Positions 31,351 through 39,664 of a stretch of 43,297 nucleotides of DNA are shown piece after piece; position 1 is the first letter of the stretch, and each line of letters opens with the position of its first letter. Source of the DNA: Chloroflexota bacterium (GTDB taxonomy: Bacteria > Chloroflexota > Anaerolineae > UBA4142); assembly GCA_016223105.1 (NCBI GenBank), contig JACRPR010000060.1, positions 1 through 43,297 of the forward strand, read 5' to 3'. A program made the position numbers and the translations under genes. Below the pieces are notes generated by a model. The model was not told the origin of the DNA. It ran no database searches and was given only the letters and a program-made list of their open reading frames with translations.

Positions 31351-31490
31351 TGTTGCTCCTTCACGAACAATTTCGTAACGAACACATAGCCCATCATCGC
31401 GCCGCCCGCGAGCGATGCCGCCGCGCTTCCGACGAACGTAACAACCAGCATCGTCGCGCGTTCCGCCGCGAGCAACGCGCCGACGCGCAT
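31347..31490 (-). CDS. Short membrane-peptide ORF upstream of the globin-Rieske gene
   Basis: 47 aa from the ATG at 31490. The hydrophobic stretch MLVVTFVGSAAASLAGGAMM and onward GYVFVTKLFV could be one or two membrane helices. Its TGA overlaps the globin-Rieske ATG (ATGA). No clear SD is seen, and the frame stays open further upstream antisense to the PIN-domain remnant. It may be a small membrane partner or the C-terminal stump of a membrane protein truncated when the PIN fragment arrived. Confidence 0.35.
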   Translation of the reverse strand: MRVGALLAAERATMLVVTFVGSAAASLAGGAMMGYVFVTKLFVKEQQ

Positions 31491-31528
31491 GCCCACTGCG
31501 TCAAGCGCGAGATCAACAACGAGGTGAG

Positions 31529-31816
31529 TTGCAGTTTGGTTGCCACCGGCTTCCCACATCCGCCAAACGCGCCGCAATTGAAAAATATCTAAACGAAGTT
31601 GTCGCGGTCTCAATTCCAATTCTGCCGTATGATCATCGCGCCGCCGAATGGCACGCGACCGAACGCGCGCGCTTGACCGCGCTCGGCAAACCGCCGCCAT
31701 TTGTGGATGGCGAAATCATTGCCGTTGCTCACGCCAACAATCTCATTCTCGTTACACTCAACTCATCGAACTATGCCGCATTTGCCGGCGTCAAGGTTGA
31801 GAATTGGAGTAAATAA
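31529..31816 (+). pseudogene. C-terminal remnant of a VapC-type PIN-domain toxin
   Basis: About 95 codons whose end, GKPPPFVDGEIIAVAHANNL, then ILVTLNSSNYAAF and VENW, is the usual VapC C-terminus. The GELQFG segment just before is the usual middle. The N-terminal strand with the first catalytic Asp (LDTN) is absent and only a TTG could start the frame. No VapB gene precedes it. It is probably non-functional. Confidence 0.6.
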
Positions 31817-31835
31817 TCCAAATTGGATTTTACTC
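31807..31835 (+). terminator. Hairpin just after the PIN remnant
   Basis: GAGTAAA ... ATCCAA pairs with TTGGAT ... TTTACTC with a small bulge. It overlaps the stop codon of the remnant. No strong T-tract is present, so termination is uncertain. Confidence 0.3.
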
Positions 31836-32014
31836 GGCGCGCCGCGCGTCTGTCAAGACGCCAAGTAGAATATATACCGTGCACAGTCACAAACTGAGGT
31901 TTTGCGCGAGACCCGGATTCGACGCTTTAGCGGGTTACCGGTCAGACAAACTACCGCGTAAACGCTCGACTCCAAAAGCGCAATCAGTGACCGAGAGCAG
32001 TATAAATCGAAAAG

Positions 32015-32049
32015 AAAATCCAGGTTTCTTGCAGAAACCTGGATTTTTT
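32015..32049 (+). terminator. Intrinsic terminator-like hairpin in a 400-bp gene-free gap
   Basis: AAAATCCAGGTTTC pairs with GAAACCTGGATTTT around a five-base loop and ends in Ts. The 31817-32214 gap contains this, the flanking small hairpin and the GH57 promoter; I see no gene in it. The 3' arm recurs at 40816-40834. Confidence 0.55.
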
Positions 32050-32146
32050 ATTCTCACGCGGCGGTCAGCATTTTCAAAAACACCTGGACGACTTGTGTTT
32101 ACATGTAATCTTGGCGCGAAGCAAAAAGAGCATCATTAAACATTTT

Positions 32147-32156
32147 GTGCTATAAT
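32147..32156 (+). promoter_or_regulatory. Extended -10 promoter for the GH57 gene
   Basis: TGTGC directly before TATAAT gives an extended -10 element (TG-n-TATAAT). No good -35 box is at the expected distance. It lies 59 bp upstream of the ATG. Confidence 0.5.
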
Positions 32157-32214
32157 CGCGCCAGAATTTCAAATTTTGGAAATTTGAATCGCGCCACAAT
32201 TCAAGAGGTTCACT

Positions 32215-33885
32215 ATGCCACTCGGATCATTCACGTTTGTTTTGCACTCGCACATTCCGTACGTTCGCAAAGCCGGACGCTGGCCTCACGGCGAAGAAAT
32301 GTTGCACGAAGTAATGGCGGAAACGTACGTGCCATTGCTCGACGCGCTGAACGATTTGAAACGCGATGGCATCGAGCCGCGCCTCACGATTGGCTTGACG
32401 CCGATTTTGCTCGAACAACTCGCGGACGCGGACGTGCGCGATCATTTCGAATTGTATCTCGAAGAACGGCTCGCGCTCGCGGAGGCGGACATTACGCGGC
32501 ACGAATCAAATCGCGCGGAACGTTTGCTCCGGCTCGCGCAGTGGTATCGCGATTGGTACGCGAACGTGCTCGCGTCATTTCGCGAACGGTACGCGCGCGA
32601 CCTGGTCGGCGCGTTCAAACAGTTGAGCGACGCGGGCAATCTCGACATTCTCACAAGCGCGGCGACGCACGGCTACTTGCCGCTCTTGGATCGCGATTCG
32701 TCCGTGTACGGACAATTGAAAACCGGGATCGAATCATCGCGGCGATTACTGGGACACGCGCCGCGCGGCATCTGGGCGCCCGAGTGCGGTTATCGCCCCG
32801 CGTATATGGCGGGCGCGCGTTACAAACCTGGCATCGAAGAATTTTTCGCGGAGATGAATCTCGGATTCTTTTTCACCGATACGCACGTCATCACCGGCGG
32901 ACGCATGGTCGGCAAAGTCGCGGGCGATGTCGCGGGACCGTATGGCGACATTCCCGCGCGCAAAATCGTCGTCCACGCGGATGACCGCCCCGAAGCCAAA
33001 TCGCGCACGACGATGCGCCCGTACTATGTGCAAGCCGCGAACGTCGCGGTGTTCGGTCGCGATGAGCGCACCGGCTTGCAAGTGTGGAGCGCGGCGCACG
33101 GTTATCCCGGCGATTTTGTGTACCGCGAATTTCATCGCAAAGATTCAAACAGCGGTTTGCAATACTGGCGCATCACCGCGGCGAACACCGATTTGGGCGA
33201 CAAGGAATTGTACGAACCGGACGCGGCGTTCGCTCACGTCGAGTTGCACGCGGATCATTTCGTTGACATTATCGCGCAACAAGTGCGCGCGTACTATTAT
33301 CAAACGAAACAGCACGGCATTGTGCTTTCCGCGTATGACACGGAATTGTTCGGGCATTGGTGGTTTGAAGGAATCGCGTGGCTCAAACAAGTTTTGCGCC
33401 GGCTCGCGACAAACCAGGACATTGAATTGACAACCGCGCGCGATTATATGGACGCGCATCCGCCAGACCAAGTGCTTTCGATTCCCGAATCATCCTGGGG
33501 CGCGGGCGGCACGCATTGGACGTGGCTCAATTCCGAAACCGAGTGGATGTGGCATTTGATTCACAACGCGGAACGCGCGATGGAAGCGCTCGTCGCGCAA
33601 TATCCAAACGCGGACGGCGATTTGTTGACCGTGTTGAATCAAACCGCGCGCGAACTTGTTTTACTTCAATCATCCGATTGGCCCTTTTTGATTTCGACCG
33701 GGCAAGCGAAAGAGTACGCCAGCGGTCGCTTTCAACAACACCTCGCGCGCTTTCATCATCTCGCCGCGATCGCGCATCGCGACGGCGTGCTCGCGGATGC
33801 GGATCGGCGTTTTCTCACGAACGTGATGGACTTGGACAATCCATTCGCGAACATTGATTATCGCGTGTTTGGATCAAGAGAATAA
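32215..33885 (+). CDS. GH57 1,4-alpha-glucan branching enzyme
   Basis: A 556-aa glycoside hydrolase family 57 enzyme with the C-terminal DUF1957-like helical domain. The N-terminus carries VLHSHIPYVRKAG (the H-S/G-H motif). The predicted nucleophile is E190 in GIWAPECGYRP and the predicted acid/base is D375 in SAYDTELFGHWWFEG. The spacing agrees with the archaeal/Thermus branching enzymes of the TK1436 type, which form alpha-1,6 branches in glycogen. AGAGG lies before the ATG. It is the first gene of a plus-strand cluster and acts in the cytoplasm on glycogen-like glucan. Confidence 0.93.
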   Translation: MPLGSFTFVLHSHIPYVRKAGRWPHGEEMLHEVMAETYVPLLDALNDLKRDGIEPRLTIGLTPILLEQLADADVRDHFELYLEERLALAEADITRHESNRAERLLRLAQWYRDWYANVLASFRERYARDLVGAFKQLSDAGNLDILTSAATHGYLPLLDRDSSVYGQLKTGIESSRRLLGHAPRGIWAPECGYRPAYMAGARYKPGIEEFFAEMNLGFFFTDTHVITGGRMVGKVAGDVAGPYGDIPARKIVVHADDRPEAKSRTTMRPYYVQAANVAVFGRDERTGLQVWSAAHGYPGDFVYREFHRKDSNSGLQYWRITAANTDLGDKELYEPDAAFAHVELHADHFVDIIAQQVRAYYYQTKQHGIVLSAYDTELFGHWWFEGIAWLKQVLRRLATNQDIELTTARDYMDAHPPDQVLSIPESSWGAGGTHWTWLNSETEWMWHLIHNAERAMEALVAQYPNADGDLLTVLNQTARELVLLQSSDWPFLISTGQAKEYASGRFQQHLARFHHLAAIAHRDGVLADADRRFLTNVMDLDNPFANIDYRVFGSRE

Positions 33886-33896
33886 CCCCCACCCTG

Positions 33897-33923
33897 CCCT
33901 CCCCCGTCAATGACGGGGGAGGG
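33897..33923. repeat. 27-bp palindromic intergenic repeat
   Basis: CCCTCCCCCGTCA is followed by its reverse complement with one central base. It sits between the GH57 stop and the ArsA-like start. It looks like one of the dispersed palindromes of this genome and might act as a transcript-stabilising or attenuating hairpin. Confidence 0.5.
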
Positions 33924-33948
33924 TTGGGGAGGGGGACACGGAGCAATA

Positions 33949-35112
33949 ATGCGAATTTTGTTATACACCGGCAAAGGCGGCGTCGGTAAAACGAGTGTCG
34001 CCGCGGCGACCGCGTTGCGATGCGCCGACCTGGGTTATCGCACCATCGTCATCAGCACGGACGCCGCACACTCGCTCGCGGACTCGTTCGATTTACCGAT
34101 CGGCAACGAACCGATGGAAATCGCGCCGCGCTTGATGGGTCAAGAAGTTGATGTTCTGCATCAAATGCGAAAATACTGGGGCACGGTTCAAGAATGGGTT
34201 ACGTCGGTTTTGTCGTGGCGCGGCATTGATGAATTGATCGCGGACGAGGCGAGCGTTCTGCCGGGAATGGACGAACTCGCGTCGCTCCTGCAAATCGTTT
34301 TTTTGCACGATAGCAATCAGTATGATGTGATCATCGTGGATTGCGCGCCGACCGGCGAAACACTGCGCCTGCTCTCGCTCCCCGAAGTTGCGCGCTGGTA
34401 CCTCTCGCACATTTTTCCGATTGAACGCCAAGCGATGAAAATCGCAGGTCCCCTTCTCAAGAGCATCACCGACTTGCCGATTCCCGACGACAAGGTTTTC
34501 GATTCGATCAAGGATTTGATTTTGCAATTGGATCGGATGCATCAACTCCTCGCCGAACCGAAAAAATCGTCCGTGCGAATTGTGTTGAACCCGGAAAAAA
34601 TGGTGATCAAGGAAGCGCAACGCACATTCACGTATTTGAATTTGTACGGCTACTCGACGGATCTGATCGTATCGAATCGGATCATTCCCGCGAGCGTCGG
34701 CGATGGATATTTTGACGCGTGGAAAGGATCGCAATCGCGCTACGGGCAACTCGTGGAAGATGCGTTCGCGCCGGTGCCGATTTTCAAAGTGCCGCTGATG
34801 GATCAAGAAGTCGTCGGCGTTGAGATGTTGCGAAAAATGGCAAGCGCGATTTACGGCGACACGGATCCGAGCAAAGTGTACTATGCCGAGCAACCCCAGG
34901 TCATTGAAAAATCGGATGGCGCGTACGTTTTGAAATTGCGTTTGCCGTTTGTCGGCAAAGAAGATGTGCAAATGACGCGCGCGGGTGATGAGCTCGCGAT
35001 CAGCGTCGGTAATTTCCGGCGCAATGTGATTTTGCCGCGCTCGCTCGCGGGGCTGGCTGTGCAAAAAGCAAAATTTGAAGGCGAGCATTTGACGTTGACG
35101 TTTGCGATATAA
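33949..35112 (+). CDS. ArsA/Get3-family ATPase with C-terminal HSP20-like domain
   Basis: About 387 aa. The ATG at 33949 has GGAG five bases upstream and gives the native N-terminus MRILLYTGKGGVGKTSVAAA; an upstream ATG in the palindrome is rejected. The deviant Walker A GKGGVGKT (residues 8-15), switch I STDAAHSLADSF (about 40-51) and switch II VDCAPTGETLRLLSLP (about 126-141) are all intact. Residues of about 305-387 form the alpha-crystallin/HSP20-like domain (LRLPFVGKEDVQMTRAGDEL) found in bacterial ArsA-like proteins. No arsenic genes are near, so arsenite transport is unlikely. A role in protein handling or metabolism is unproven. Confidence 0.92.
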   Translation: MRILLYTGKGGVGKTSVAAATALRCADLGYRTIVISTDAAHSLADSFDLPIGNEPMEIAPRLMGQEVDVLHQMRKYWGTVQEWVTSVLSWRGIDELIADEASVLPGMDELASLLQIVFLHDSNQYDVIIVDCAPTGETLRLLSLPEVARWYLSHIFPIERQAMKIAGPLLKSITDLPIPDDKVFDSIKDLILQLDRMHQLLAEPKKSSVRIVLNPEKMVIKEAQRTFTYLNLYGYSTDLIVSNRIIPASVGDGYFDAWKGSQSRYGQLVEDAFAPVPIFKVPLMDQEVVGVEMLRKMASAIYGDTDPSKVYYAEQPQVIEKSDGAYVLKLRLPFVGKEDVQMTRAGDELAISVGNFRRNVILPRSLAGLAVQKAKFEGEHLTLTFAI

Positions 35113-35114
35113 GT

Positions 35115-35192
35115 CTGTCATTGCGAGCGAAGCGAAGCAATCCCCGACGACTGGATTGGGGATTGCTTCGCCAAGTGCGCTCGCAATGACAG
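35115..35192. repeat. 78-bp palindromic repeat (dispersed type)
   Basis: CTGTCATTGCGAGCG ... GCAATCCCC and GGGGATTGC ... CGCTCGCAATGACAG form a long interrupted hairpin. The TGTCATTGCGAGC...GAAGCAATC sequence is of a kind seen repeatedly in many bacterial genomes. It lies between the ArsA-like and methyltransferase genes and inflates the upstream ORF of the latter. Confidence 0.7.
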
Positions 35193-35236
35193 AGCATCAT
35201 TCGACAAACCGCGTAAAATCGTGTAATATCCCGGCG

Positions 35237-36103
35237 ATGACAAATCCACGCACTATTCAACCTCTGCCCGTTGAACGGTGGAAAAAATATCTCACCGATT
35301 ACAACGAAGGGCTGGGGCTCGTCTACGAACGGCTCGTCCTCAACGATTACCTCGACCGCATCGTCAGTCAACACAACCTTCGCTCCGTGCTTGAAGCGCC
35401 GCTGTTTGGAATGGCGGGCGTGAGCGGCATCAACAGTGTGCGGCTCGCGCAACGCGGCTGTGCCGTAACGCTCGTGGATGAAAACGCGGAACGGCTCGCG
35501 GGCATCGAACGCATTTGGGGCGAACTCAATTTGCGCGCGACGTTCGTGCATCACACCGATTTCGCGCGCTTGCCGTTCGACGACGCGTCGTTCGATCTAA
35601 CCTGGGAATGGGCAGGACTGTGGTACTTGCCGAACGCGGACGCGTTACTGCGCGAGCTCGTGCGCGTGTCGCGCAACCTGGTTTTTGTCGCGATGCCAAA
35701 TCGCGTCCAGGTCGGCTACTTGATGCGAAAATTTTTGCTCGAACGCGATTTTGTGAATTATGTGGACGAAAGTTGGGCGGACATCAATCGCATCAAACGC
35801 GAATTGCGCGATGTGAAAATCATCGAAGAAGGCGTGCTCGATGTGCCGCCGTGGCCCGACACGGTAATGCCCGCGTCCCAGGTTTTGCGCCGGCTGGGAA
35901 TCAAATCGAAAAAGTTGGACGCGCAATTTACCGGCGCGGGCTGGAACTGGTCAACGATGGATTATTATTTGGGTCGCCGTCCCGAATTAAAAGCGATGAT
36001 TGATCGGTACACCTTCATCGAACGCGCGCCGATTCCGTGGCAGATCAAAGCGATCTGGGCGCATCATCGGTACGTGCTGGGTCAAGTGAAAAGTAAAAAG
36101 TGA
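35237..36103 (+). CDS. Class I SAM-dependent methyltransferase
   Basis: About 288 aa from the ATG at 35237 (MTNPRTIQPLPVERWKKYL); the upstream in-frame ORF lies in the palindromic repeat and is not coding. SVLEAPLFGMAGVSGINSV (about residues 53-71) is a motif-I region with a modified glycine pattern, VTLVDENAERL ends strand 2, and LPFDDASFDLTWEWAGLWYL is motif IV. LVFVAMPNRVQVGYLMRKF continues the fold. The substrate is unknown. It neighbours glycan and radical SAM genes. Confidence 0.82.
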   Translation: MTNPRTIQPLPVERWKKYLTDYNEGLGLVYERLVLNDYLDRIVSQHNLRSVLEAPLFGMAGVSGINSVRLAQRGCAVTLVDENAERLAGIERIWGELNLRATFVHHTDFARLPFDDASFDLTWEWAGLWYLPNADALLRELVRVSRNLVFVAMPNRVQVGYLMRKFLLERDFVNYVDESWADINRIKRELRDVKIIEEGVLDVPPWPDTVMPASQVLRRLGIKSKKLDAQFTGAGWNWSTMDYYLGRRPELKAMIDRYTFIERAPIPWQIKAIWAHHRYVLGQVKSKK

Positions 36104-36142
36104 AAAGGCAAAAGTGTGCCGCGTAGAGATAAGAGGTTGGAG

Positions 36143-36829
36143 ATGGCAACTGGTTTAACCGCGCCGCCGAAAACGGCAGGTGTGTTTCCGCAAAGCGCAA
36201 ACGTATATTATCCCGAATCGGATGGTAAACCTATGGGTGAAACCGACAAACATCGCCGCATTATGACCGCGCTCATCGAAGCGCTGATCGCATTTTTCAA
36301 AAACATCGCGGGGGTGTACGTCTCCGGCAATTTGATGCTGTATTACGAAGAAGGCAATCCATCCGCATGTGTTTCGCCGGATGTGTTTGTAATTCGCGGG
36401 GTCGGCAAAAACGAACGCCGCGTTTACAAGTTGTGGGAAGAAGTCAATGCGCCGGACGTGGTGATCGAAATCACATCGCGCTCGACACGCCTGGAAGACT
36501 TGGGCAACAAACGCGCGTTGTATGCCGAACTTGGCGTCGCTGAGTATTTCATTTACGATCCGAACCAGGAATATCTCAAGCCCCCGTTGCAAGGTTATCG
36601 CCTCGCGCAAAACGATTATGCGCCCATCGCGCCGGACGCGCAAGGAAAATTTCACAGCGCGATTTTGAATCTCGATCTGCAAATCGTGAATGATAATTTG
36701 CGCTTGTTCAATCCGCACACACAAAAATTTCTCTTGACGCCGCTTGAAGCGCAAGAAGCGGTGGAGCAAGCCGAAACTGAAAACGCGCGCTTGCGCGCGG
36801 AATTGAAAAAATTGCGCGAAGAAAAATAA
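36143..36829 (+). CDS. Uma2-family (DUF820) PD-(D/E)XK endonuclease-like protein
   Basis: About 228 aa from the ATG at 36143, six bases after a GAGG. The fold is that of Uma2/DUF820: GNLMLYYEEGNPSACVSPDVFV (about 63-84), where SPD supplies the first acidic residue, then PDVVIEITSRSTRLED (about 104-119) with the conserved IEI-x-S-x-S/T. The K is in DLGNKRALYAELGVAEYFIYDP. A 30-residue coiled coil (AETENARLRAELKKLREE) ends the chain. These proteins are abundant in Cyanobacteria and Chloroflexota; their cellular role is not established. Confidence 0.88.
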   Translation: MATGLTAPPKTAGVFPQSANVYYPESDGKPMGETDKHRRIMTALIEALIAFFKNIAGVYVSGNLMLYYEEGNPSACVSPDVFVIRGVGKNERRVYKLWEEVNAPDVVIEITSRSTRLEDLGNKRALYAELGVAEYFIYDPNQEYLKPPLQGYRLAQNDYAPIAPDAQGKFHSAILNLDLQIVNDNLRLFNPHTQKFLLTPLEAQEAVEQAETENARLRAELKKLREEK

Positions 36830-36835
36830 TTTATC

Positions 36836-37711
36836 GTGGCAACCGGACAACCCTCCTCCGTTTCAATCATCCTCCCCGCGTTCAACGAAGAAAAAAGTAT
36901 CGCCGGCGTCTTGAAAGGATTAGACGAATGGCGCGCGCGCGCGGAAATCATCGTTGTGGATGACGCGTCCACCGATTGCACCGCCAAAATCGCGGAGCAA
37001 GCCGGCGCGCGCGTGATCCGGCATCGCGTCAATCGCGGGTACGGCGGCGCGCTCAAAACCGGAATTCGCGCGGCGTCGGGCGATGTAATCGTAATGATGG
37101 ATGCGGACAGCGAACACAGCGCGTCCCAGATCGCGAGTTTGCTCGATGTGTTGGGCGACAATGATATGGTCGTCGGCGCACGCGGCAGAGGATCGCACGC
37201 GCCGAAATTGCGTAGACCCGGCAAATGGATTTTATCCCAGGTTGCGAACTATCTCGCGCAAACCGAAATCCCCGATCTCAATTCCGGCTTGCGCGCGTTC
37301 CGCAAAGAGGTCGTCAAACGTTTTTTGCATATTTTACCCAACGGCTTTTCATTCACGACGACGATCACACTCGCGTTATACAAAGCCGGTTACAGCATCG
37401 TGTACGTCCCGATCATCACGACCGCGCGCGTCGGCAGTCCCAGCACCGTCAATCCGATTCGCGATGGACTGAACACGATCATGTTAATCATTCGCATCAT
37501 CGCGCTCTTCGATCCATTGCGCGTGTTCATTCCAACGAGCGCGGTGTTATTTTTTACCGGGATCATTTATTGGATCGCGGACAATCTCACGCGTAATCAT
37601 TTGAACATTCCAACCGGCGCGCTAATGATGATCCTCGCGAGCATTATGATTTTCATGTTTGGAATTCTCGCGGACCAGGTCAGCGCGATTCGGCGCGAAA
37701 AGTATGAATAG
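36836..37711 (+). CDS. GT2-family membrane glycosyltransferase (DPM1/GtrB-like)
   Basis: A 291-aa protein from GTG at 36836, six bases after the Uma2 stop. The GT-A domain has SIILPAFNEEKSI, IIVVDDASTDCTAKIA and the metal-binding D-x-D in VIVMMDADSEH. DLNSGLRAFRKEV is typical of dolichyl- or undecaprenyl-phosphate sugar transferases. Two C-terminal membrane helices (VFIPTSAVLFFTGIIYWIA and GALMMILASIMIFMFGIL) anchor it. It probably transfers a sugar to a polyprenyl phosphate for envelope glycan or glycoprotein synthesis. Confidence 0.9.
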   Translation: MATGQPSSVSIILPAFNEEKSIAGVLKGLDEWRARAEIIVVDDASTDCTAKIAEQAGARVIRHRVNRGYGGALKTGIRAASGDVIVMMDADSEHSASQIASLLDVLGDNDMVVGARGRGSHAPKLRRPGKWILSQVANYLAQTEIPDLNSGLRAFRKEVVKRFLHILPNGFSFTTTITLALYKAGYSIVYVPIITTARVGSPSTVNPIRDGLNTIMLIIRIIALFDPLRVFIPTSAVLFFTGIIYWIADNLTRNHLNIPTGALMMILASIMIFMFGILADQVSAIRREKYE

Positions 37712-37716
37712 TGCGT

Positions 37717-37781
37717 TAGTTCGATAGTGCAATAGTGCGATAGTTCAAGTTGCGATGTTTAACCATCGCACTATCGAACTA
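37717..37781. repeat. Inverted repeat with internal GATAGT units
   Basis: AGTTCGATAGTGC (37718-37730) is matched in reverse complement at 37768-37780, extended by one pair. Further GATAGT/GTGC units lie inside. It fills the gap before the radical SAM gene and may form an mRNA hairpin upstream of its SD. Confidence 0.5.
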
Positions 37782-37810
37782 TTGCACCAGTGCACTCTGT
37801 AGGAGATTGA

Positions 37811-38929
37811 ATGGCGTTAGGTACTTATCTCAACATCGCGAAAGCGGTGGTGAATAATAAAATCGGCAGAGTCGAATTGCCGAATATGTGCACGTTCATC
37901 GTAACGTGGCGGTGTAATTTGCGTTGCTTTATGTGTGACGTGTGGAAGAAAACCGATCACGACGATATGAGCGTGGACGAAATTCGCGGCGTGTTCAAAC
38001 AAATCCCGCAACTCGATTCGCTTCGCATCACCGGCGGCGAACCGTTCTTGCGCCGCGACCTCACCGAAATTTCGCGCGCGATTCTCGAAGAAACGGATCC
38101 GACCGTGCTTCACGTTACGACGGCGGGCGTAATGACCGAGCGGATCGTCGAGTACGTGCAAGCGATTGGCTCGAAAAAATTGCACCTGAAAATTTCGATT
38201 GACGCGGTCGGCGCGCGGCACGATGAGATTCGCGGTTATCGCGGTTTGTACGACAAGTCCATGCGAACTCTGCGCGCGCTCGTGGACTTGCGCGATCAGT
38301 ACGGCTTTTACGTCGGCGTCAATCAAACGATCACCGATAAGAACTGGGATCACATCGAACCCCTGCGCGATGAAATGGCGAAACTCGGCGTGAGCGTGCA
38401 TTACGCGATCGCGACCGATCATTACACCTTGTATCGCATCAACACGGACAAGGAAAAAGATGTGCCGGATATGAAATCGGTTTCAATGTCCGATTTCACG
38501 CCGGAGCAACTCAATTACATTTTCGATCAACTCGACCGGCGCGATGGCATTCATGACATTCCCGAATGGCTCGTGCAGAAATATTACGTGCGCGGTTTAC
38601 GCAACCGGTTGCTTCATCAGCGCGAAGACCCCAAGCCGCAGTGCATCGAACTGCACAATCACATGCGCTTAATGCCCAACGGCGATGTGATGACGTGCGT
38701 GTACTATCCGACCGTCGTCGGCAATTTGCGAACGCAATCGCTCGAACAAGTTTGGTACAACGAAAAAACAAAACAGCAACGCGCGGTCGTGCGTAAATGT
38801 CCGGGATGTTGGGCGGGATGCGAAGCGAAACCGAACGCGATTTACACCGGCGACATCGCGCGCGCGCTGTGGATGGGACGCGCGACCGAACACGGCGCGA
38901 CCGTGGCGATGGCAACGGCGAAGGCGTGA
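37811..38929 (+). CDS. Radical SAM protein with SPASM-like C-terminal cysteines
   Basis: A 372-aa protein with AGGAG five bases before the ATG. The cluster motif C-x3-C-x2-C is in VTWRCNLRCFMCDVWKK (about residues 32-48), followed by RITGGEPFLRRD, the GGEP SAM-binding motif. The C-terminal part has CIELHNHMRLMPNGDVMTC, then VVGNLRTQSLEQVWYN, and a final CPGCWAGC, which is the arrangement of SPASM/twitch auxiliary-cluster domains. These modify peptides or small substrates. The product is not predictable; neighbouring GT2 and methyltransferase genes hint at envelope or lipid modification. Confidence 0.9.
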   Translation: MALGTYLNIAKAVVNNKIGRVELPNMCTFIVTWRCNLRCFMCDVWKKTDHDDMSVDEIRGVFKQIPQLDSLRITGGEPFLRRDLTEISRAILEETDPTVLHVTTAGVMTERIVEYVQAIGSKKLHLKISIDAVGARHDEIRGYRGLYDKSMRTLRALVDLRDQYGFYVGVNQTITDKNWDHIEPLRDEMAKLGVSVHYAIATDHYTLYRINTDKEKDVPDMKSVSMSDFTPEQLNYIFDQLDRRDGIHDIPEWLVQKYYVRGLRNRLLHQREDPKPQCIELHNHMRLMPNGDVMTCVYYPTVVGNLRTQSLEQVWYNEKTKQQRAVVRKCPGCWAGCEAKPNAIYTGDIARALWMGRATEHGATVAMATAKA

Positions 38930-38951
38930 TACGATTGACGCGGATTCCAAG

Positions 38952-39278
38952 ATGGATGGCAAACGTTGGACAACGCGTGATCGCGACGATAATGAGATTT
39001 ATCTTACCGAAGAACGCTGGCAACATATCATCGAACCGATCAACCATCCTGAAATGTTGGATTACGAAAAGCATTTGCGCGAAACGATTCGCATTGGTGA
39101 TCGAAAGCAGGACGCATTAAATCCGCGCAAATATCGTTATCGCAAATCGTTTGCCGATCTGGTCGAGGATAATACTCACATCGTCGCGATTGTGCTTTTT
39201 CGATTTCGAGTCAACGAAACCGGCGAGATAACCGCGAATAATTATATTGTAACCGCGTATCAGAAAGAGATAGGGTGA
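38952..39278 (+). CDS. Small protein resembling PBECR-type (RelE/barnase-like) toxins
   Basis: A 108-aa protein. The block IYLTEERWQHIIEPINHPEM (about residues 16-35) resembles the 'LT-x-ERW-x-HI ... HPE' N-terminal motif of PBECR/RelE-like putative RNases. The C-terminal half (HIVAIVLFRFRVNETGEI, then YIVTAYQKE) is beta-rich with the same order. No good SD is visible. Its stop overlaps a GTG and lies five bases before the ATG of a DUF2283 gene, as in a toxin-antitoxin pair. Toxicity is an inference from similarity in pattern and pairing. Confidence 0.55.
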   Translation: MDGKRWTTRDRDDNEIYLTEERWQHIIEPINHPEMLDYEKHLRETIRIGDRKQDALNPRKYRYRKSFADLVEDNTHIVAIVLFRFRVNETGEITANNYIVTAYQKEIG

Positions 39279-39283
39279 AAAAA

Positions 39284-39652
39284 ATGAACGACCCGGCATT
39301 TAATTATGACGAAGCAAGTGACACGCTGTACGTTTCATTCGCTCCGGGAGAAAATGCGACCGGCATCGAACTCAACGACCATATCTTGTTGCGAATCAAC
39401 AAGCGCGAACGCAAACCGGTTGGACTAACCTTCTTCGAGTACTCGCTATTGGCGCAGAAAACTGAAATCGGTCCGCGCAGTTTTCCGCTCACCGGCTTGG
39501 CAGAATTATCCGGCGAACTACGCGCCATCGTCATCGAAATTTTGCGGCAACCGCCAGTCAATCAATTTCTATCCGTGTCAACATACACACCATCCTTTGT
39601 CGAAACGATTCCAATCACGTCAATCCAAACCATCGCCAGCATCGCCGTATGA
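39284..39652 (+). CDS. DUF2283-family protein, possible antitoxin
   Basis: About 122 aa. The ATG at 39284 has AGGGTGA about six bases upstream; the GTG at 39275 is an alternative. FNYDEASDTLYVSF (about residues 6-19), GIELNDHILLRIN and KPVGLTFFEYSLL are the DUF2283 signature. The C-terminal extension is Leu-rich. DUF2283 genes frequently sit beside small toxin-like genes, here the 108-aa ORF directly upstream. Confidence 0.75.
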   Translation: MNDPAFNYDEASDTLYVSFAPGENATGIELNDHILLRINKRERKPVGLTFFEYSLLAQKTEIGPRSFPLTGLAELSGELRAIVIEILRQPPVNQFLSVSTYTPSFVETIPITSIQTIASIAV

Positions 39653-39664
39653 ATCGCCGGCGGA

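Noticed and set aside
34093..35121. Minus-strand ORF of 342 codons opposite the ArsA-like ATPase
   Set aside because: The plus strand encodes intact Walker and switch motifs with an SD; the minus frame is a shadow.
35102..35236. Extended N-terminus of the methyltransferase
   Set aside because: The extension is the translation of the palindromic repeat at 35115-35192 and is not conserved-looking protein sequence.
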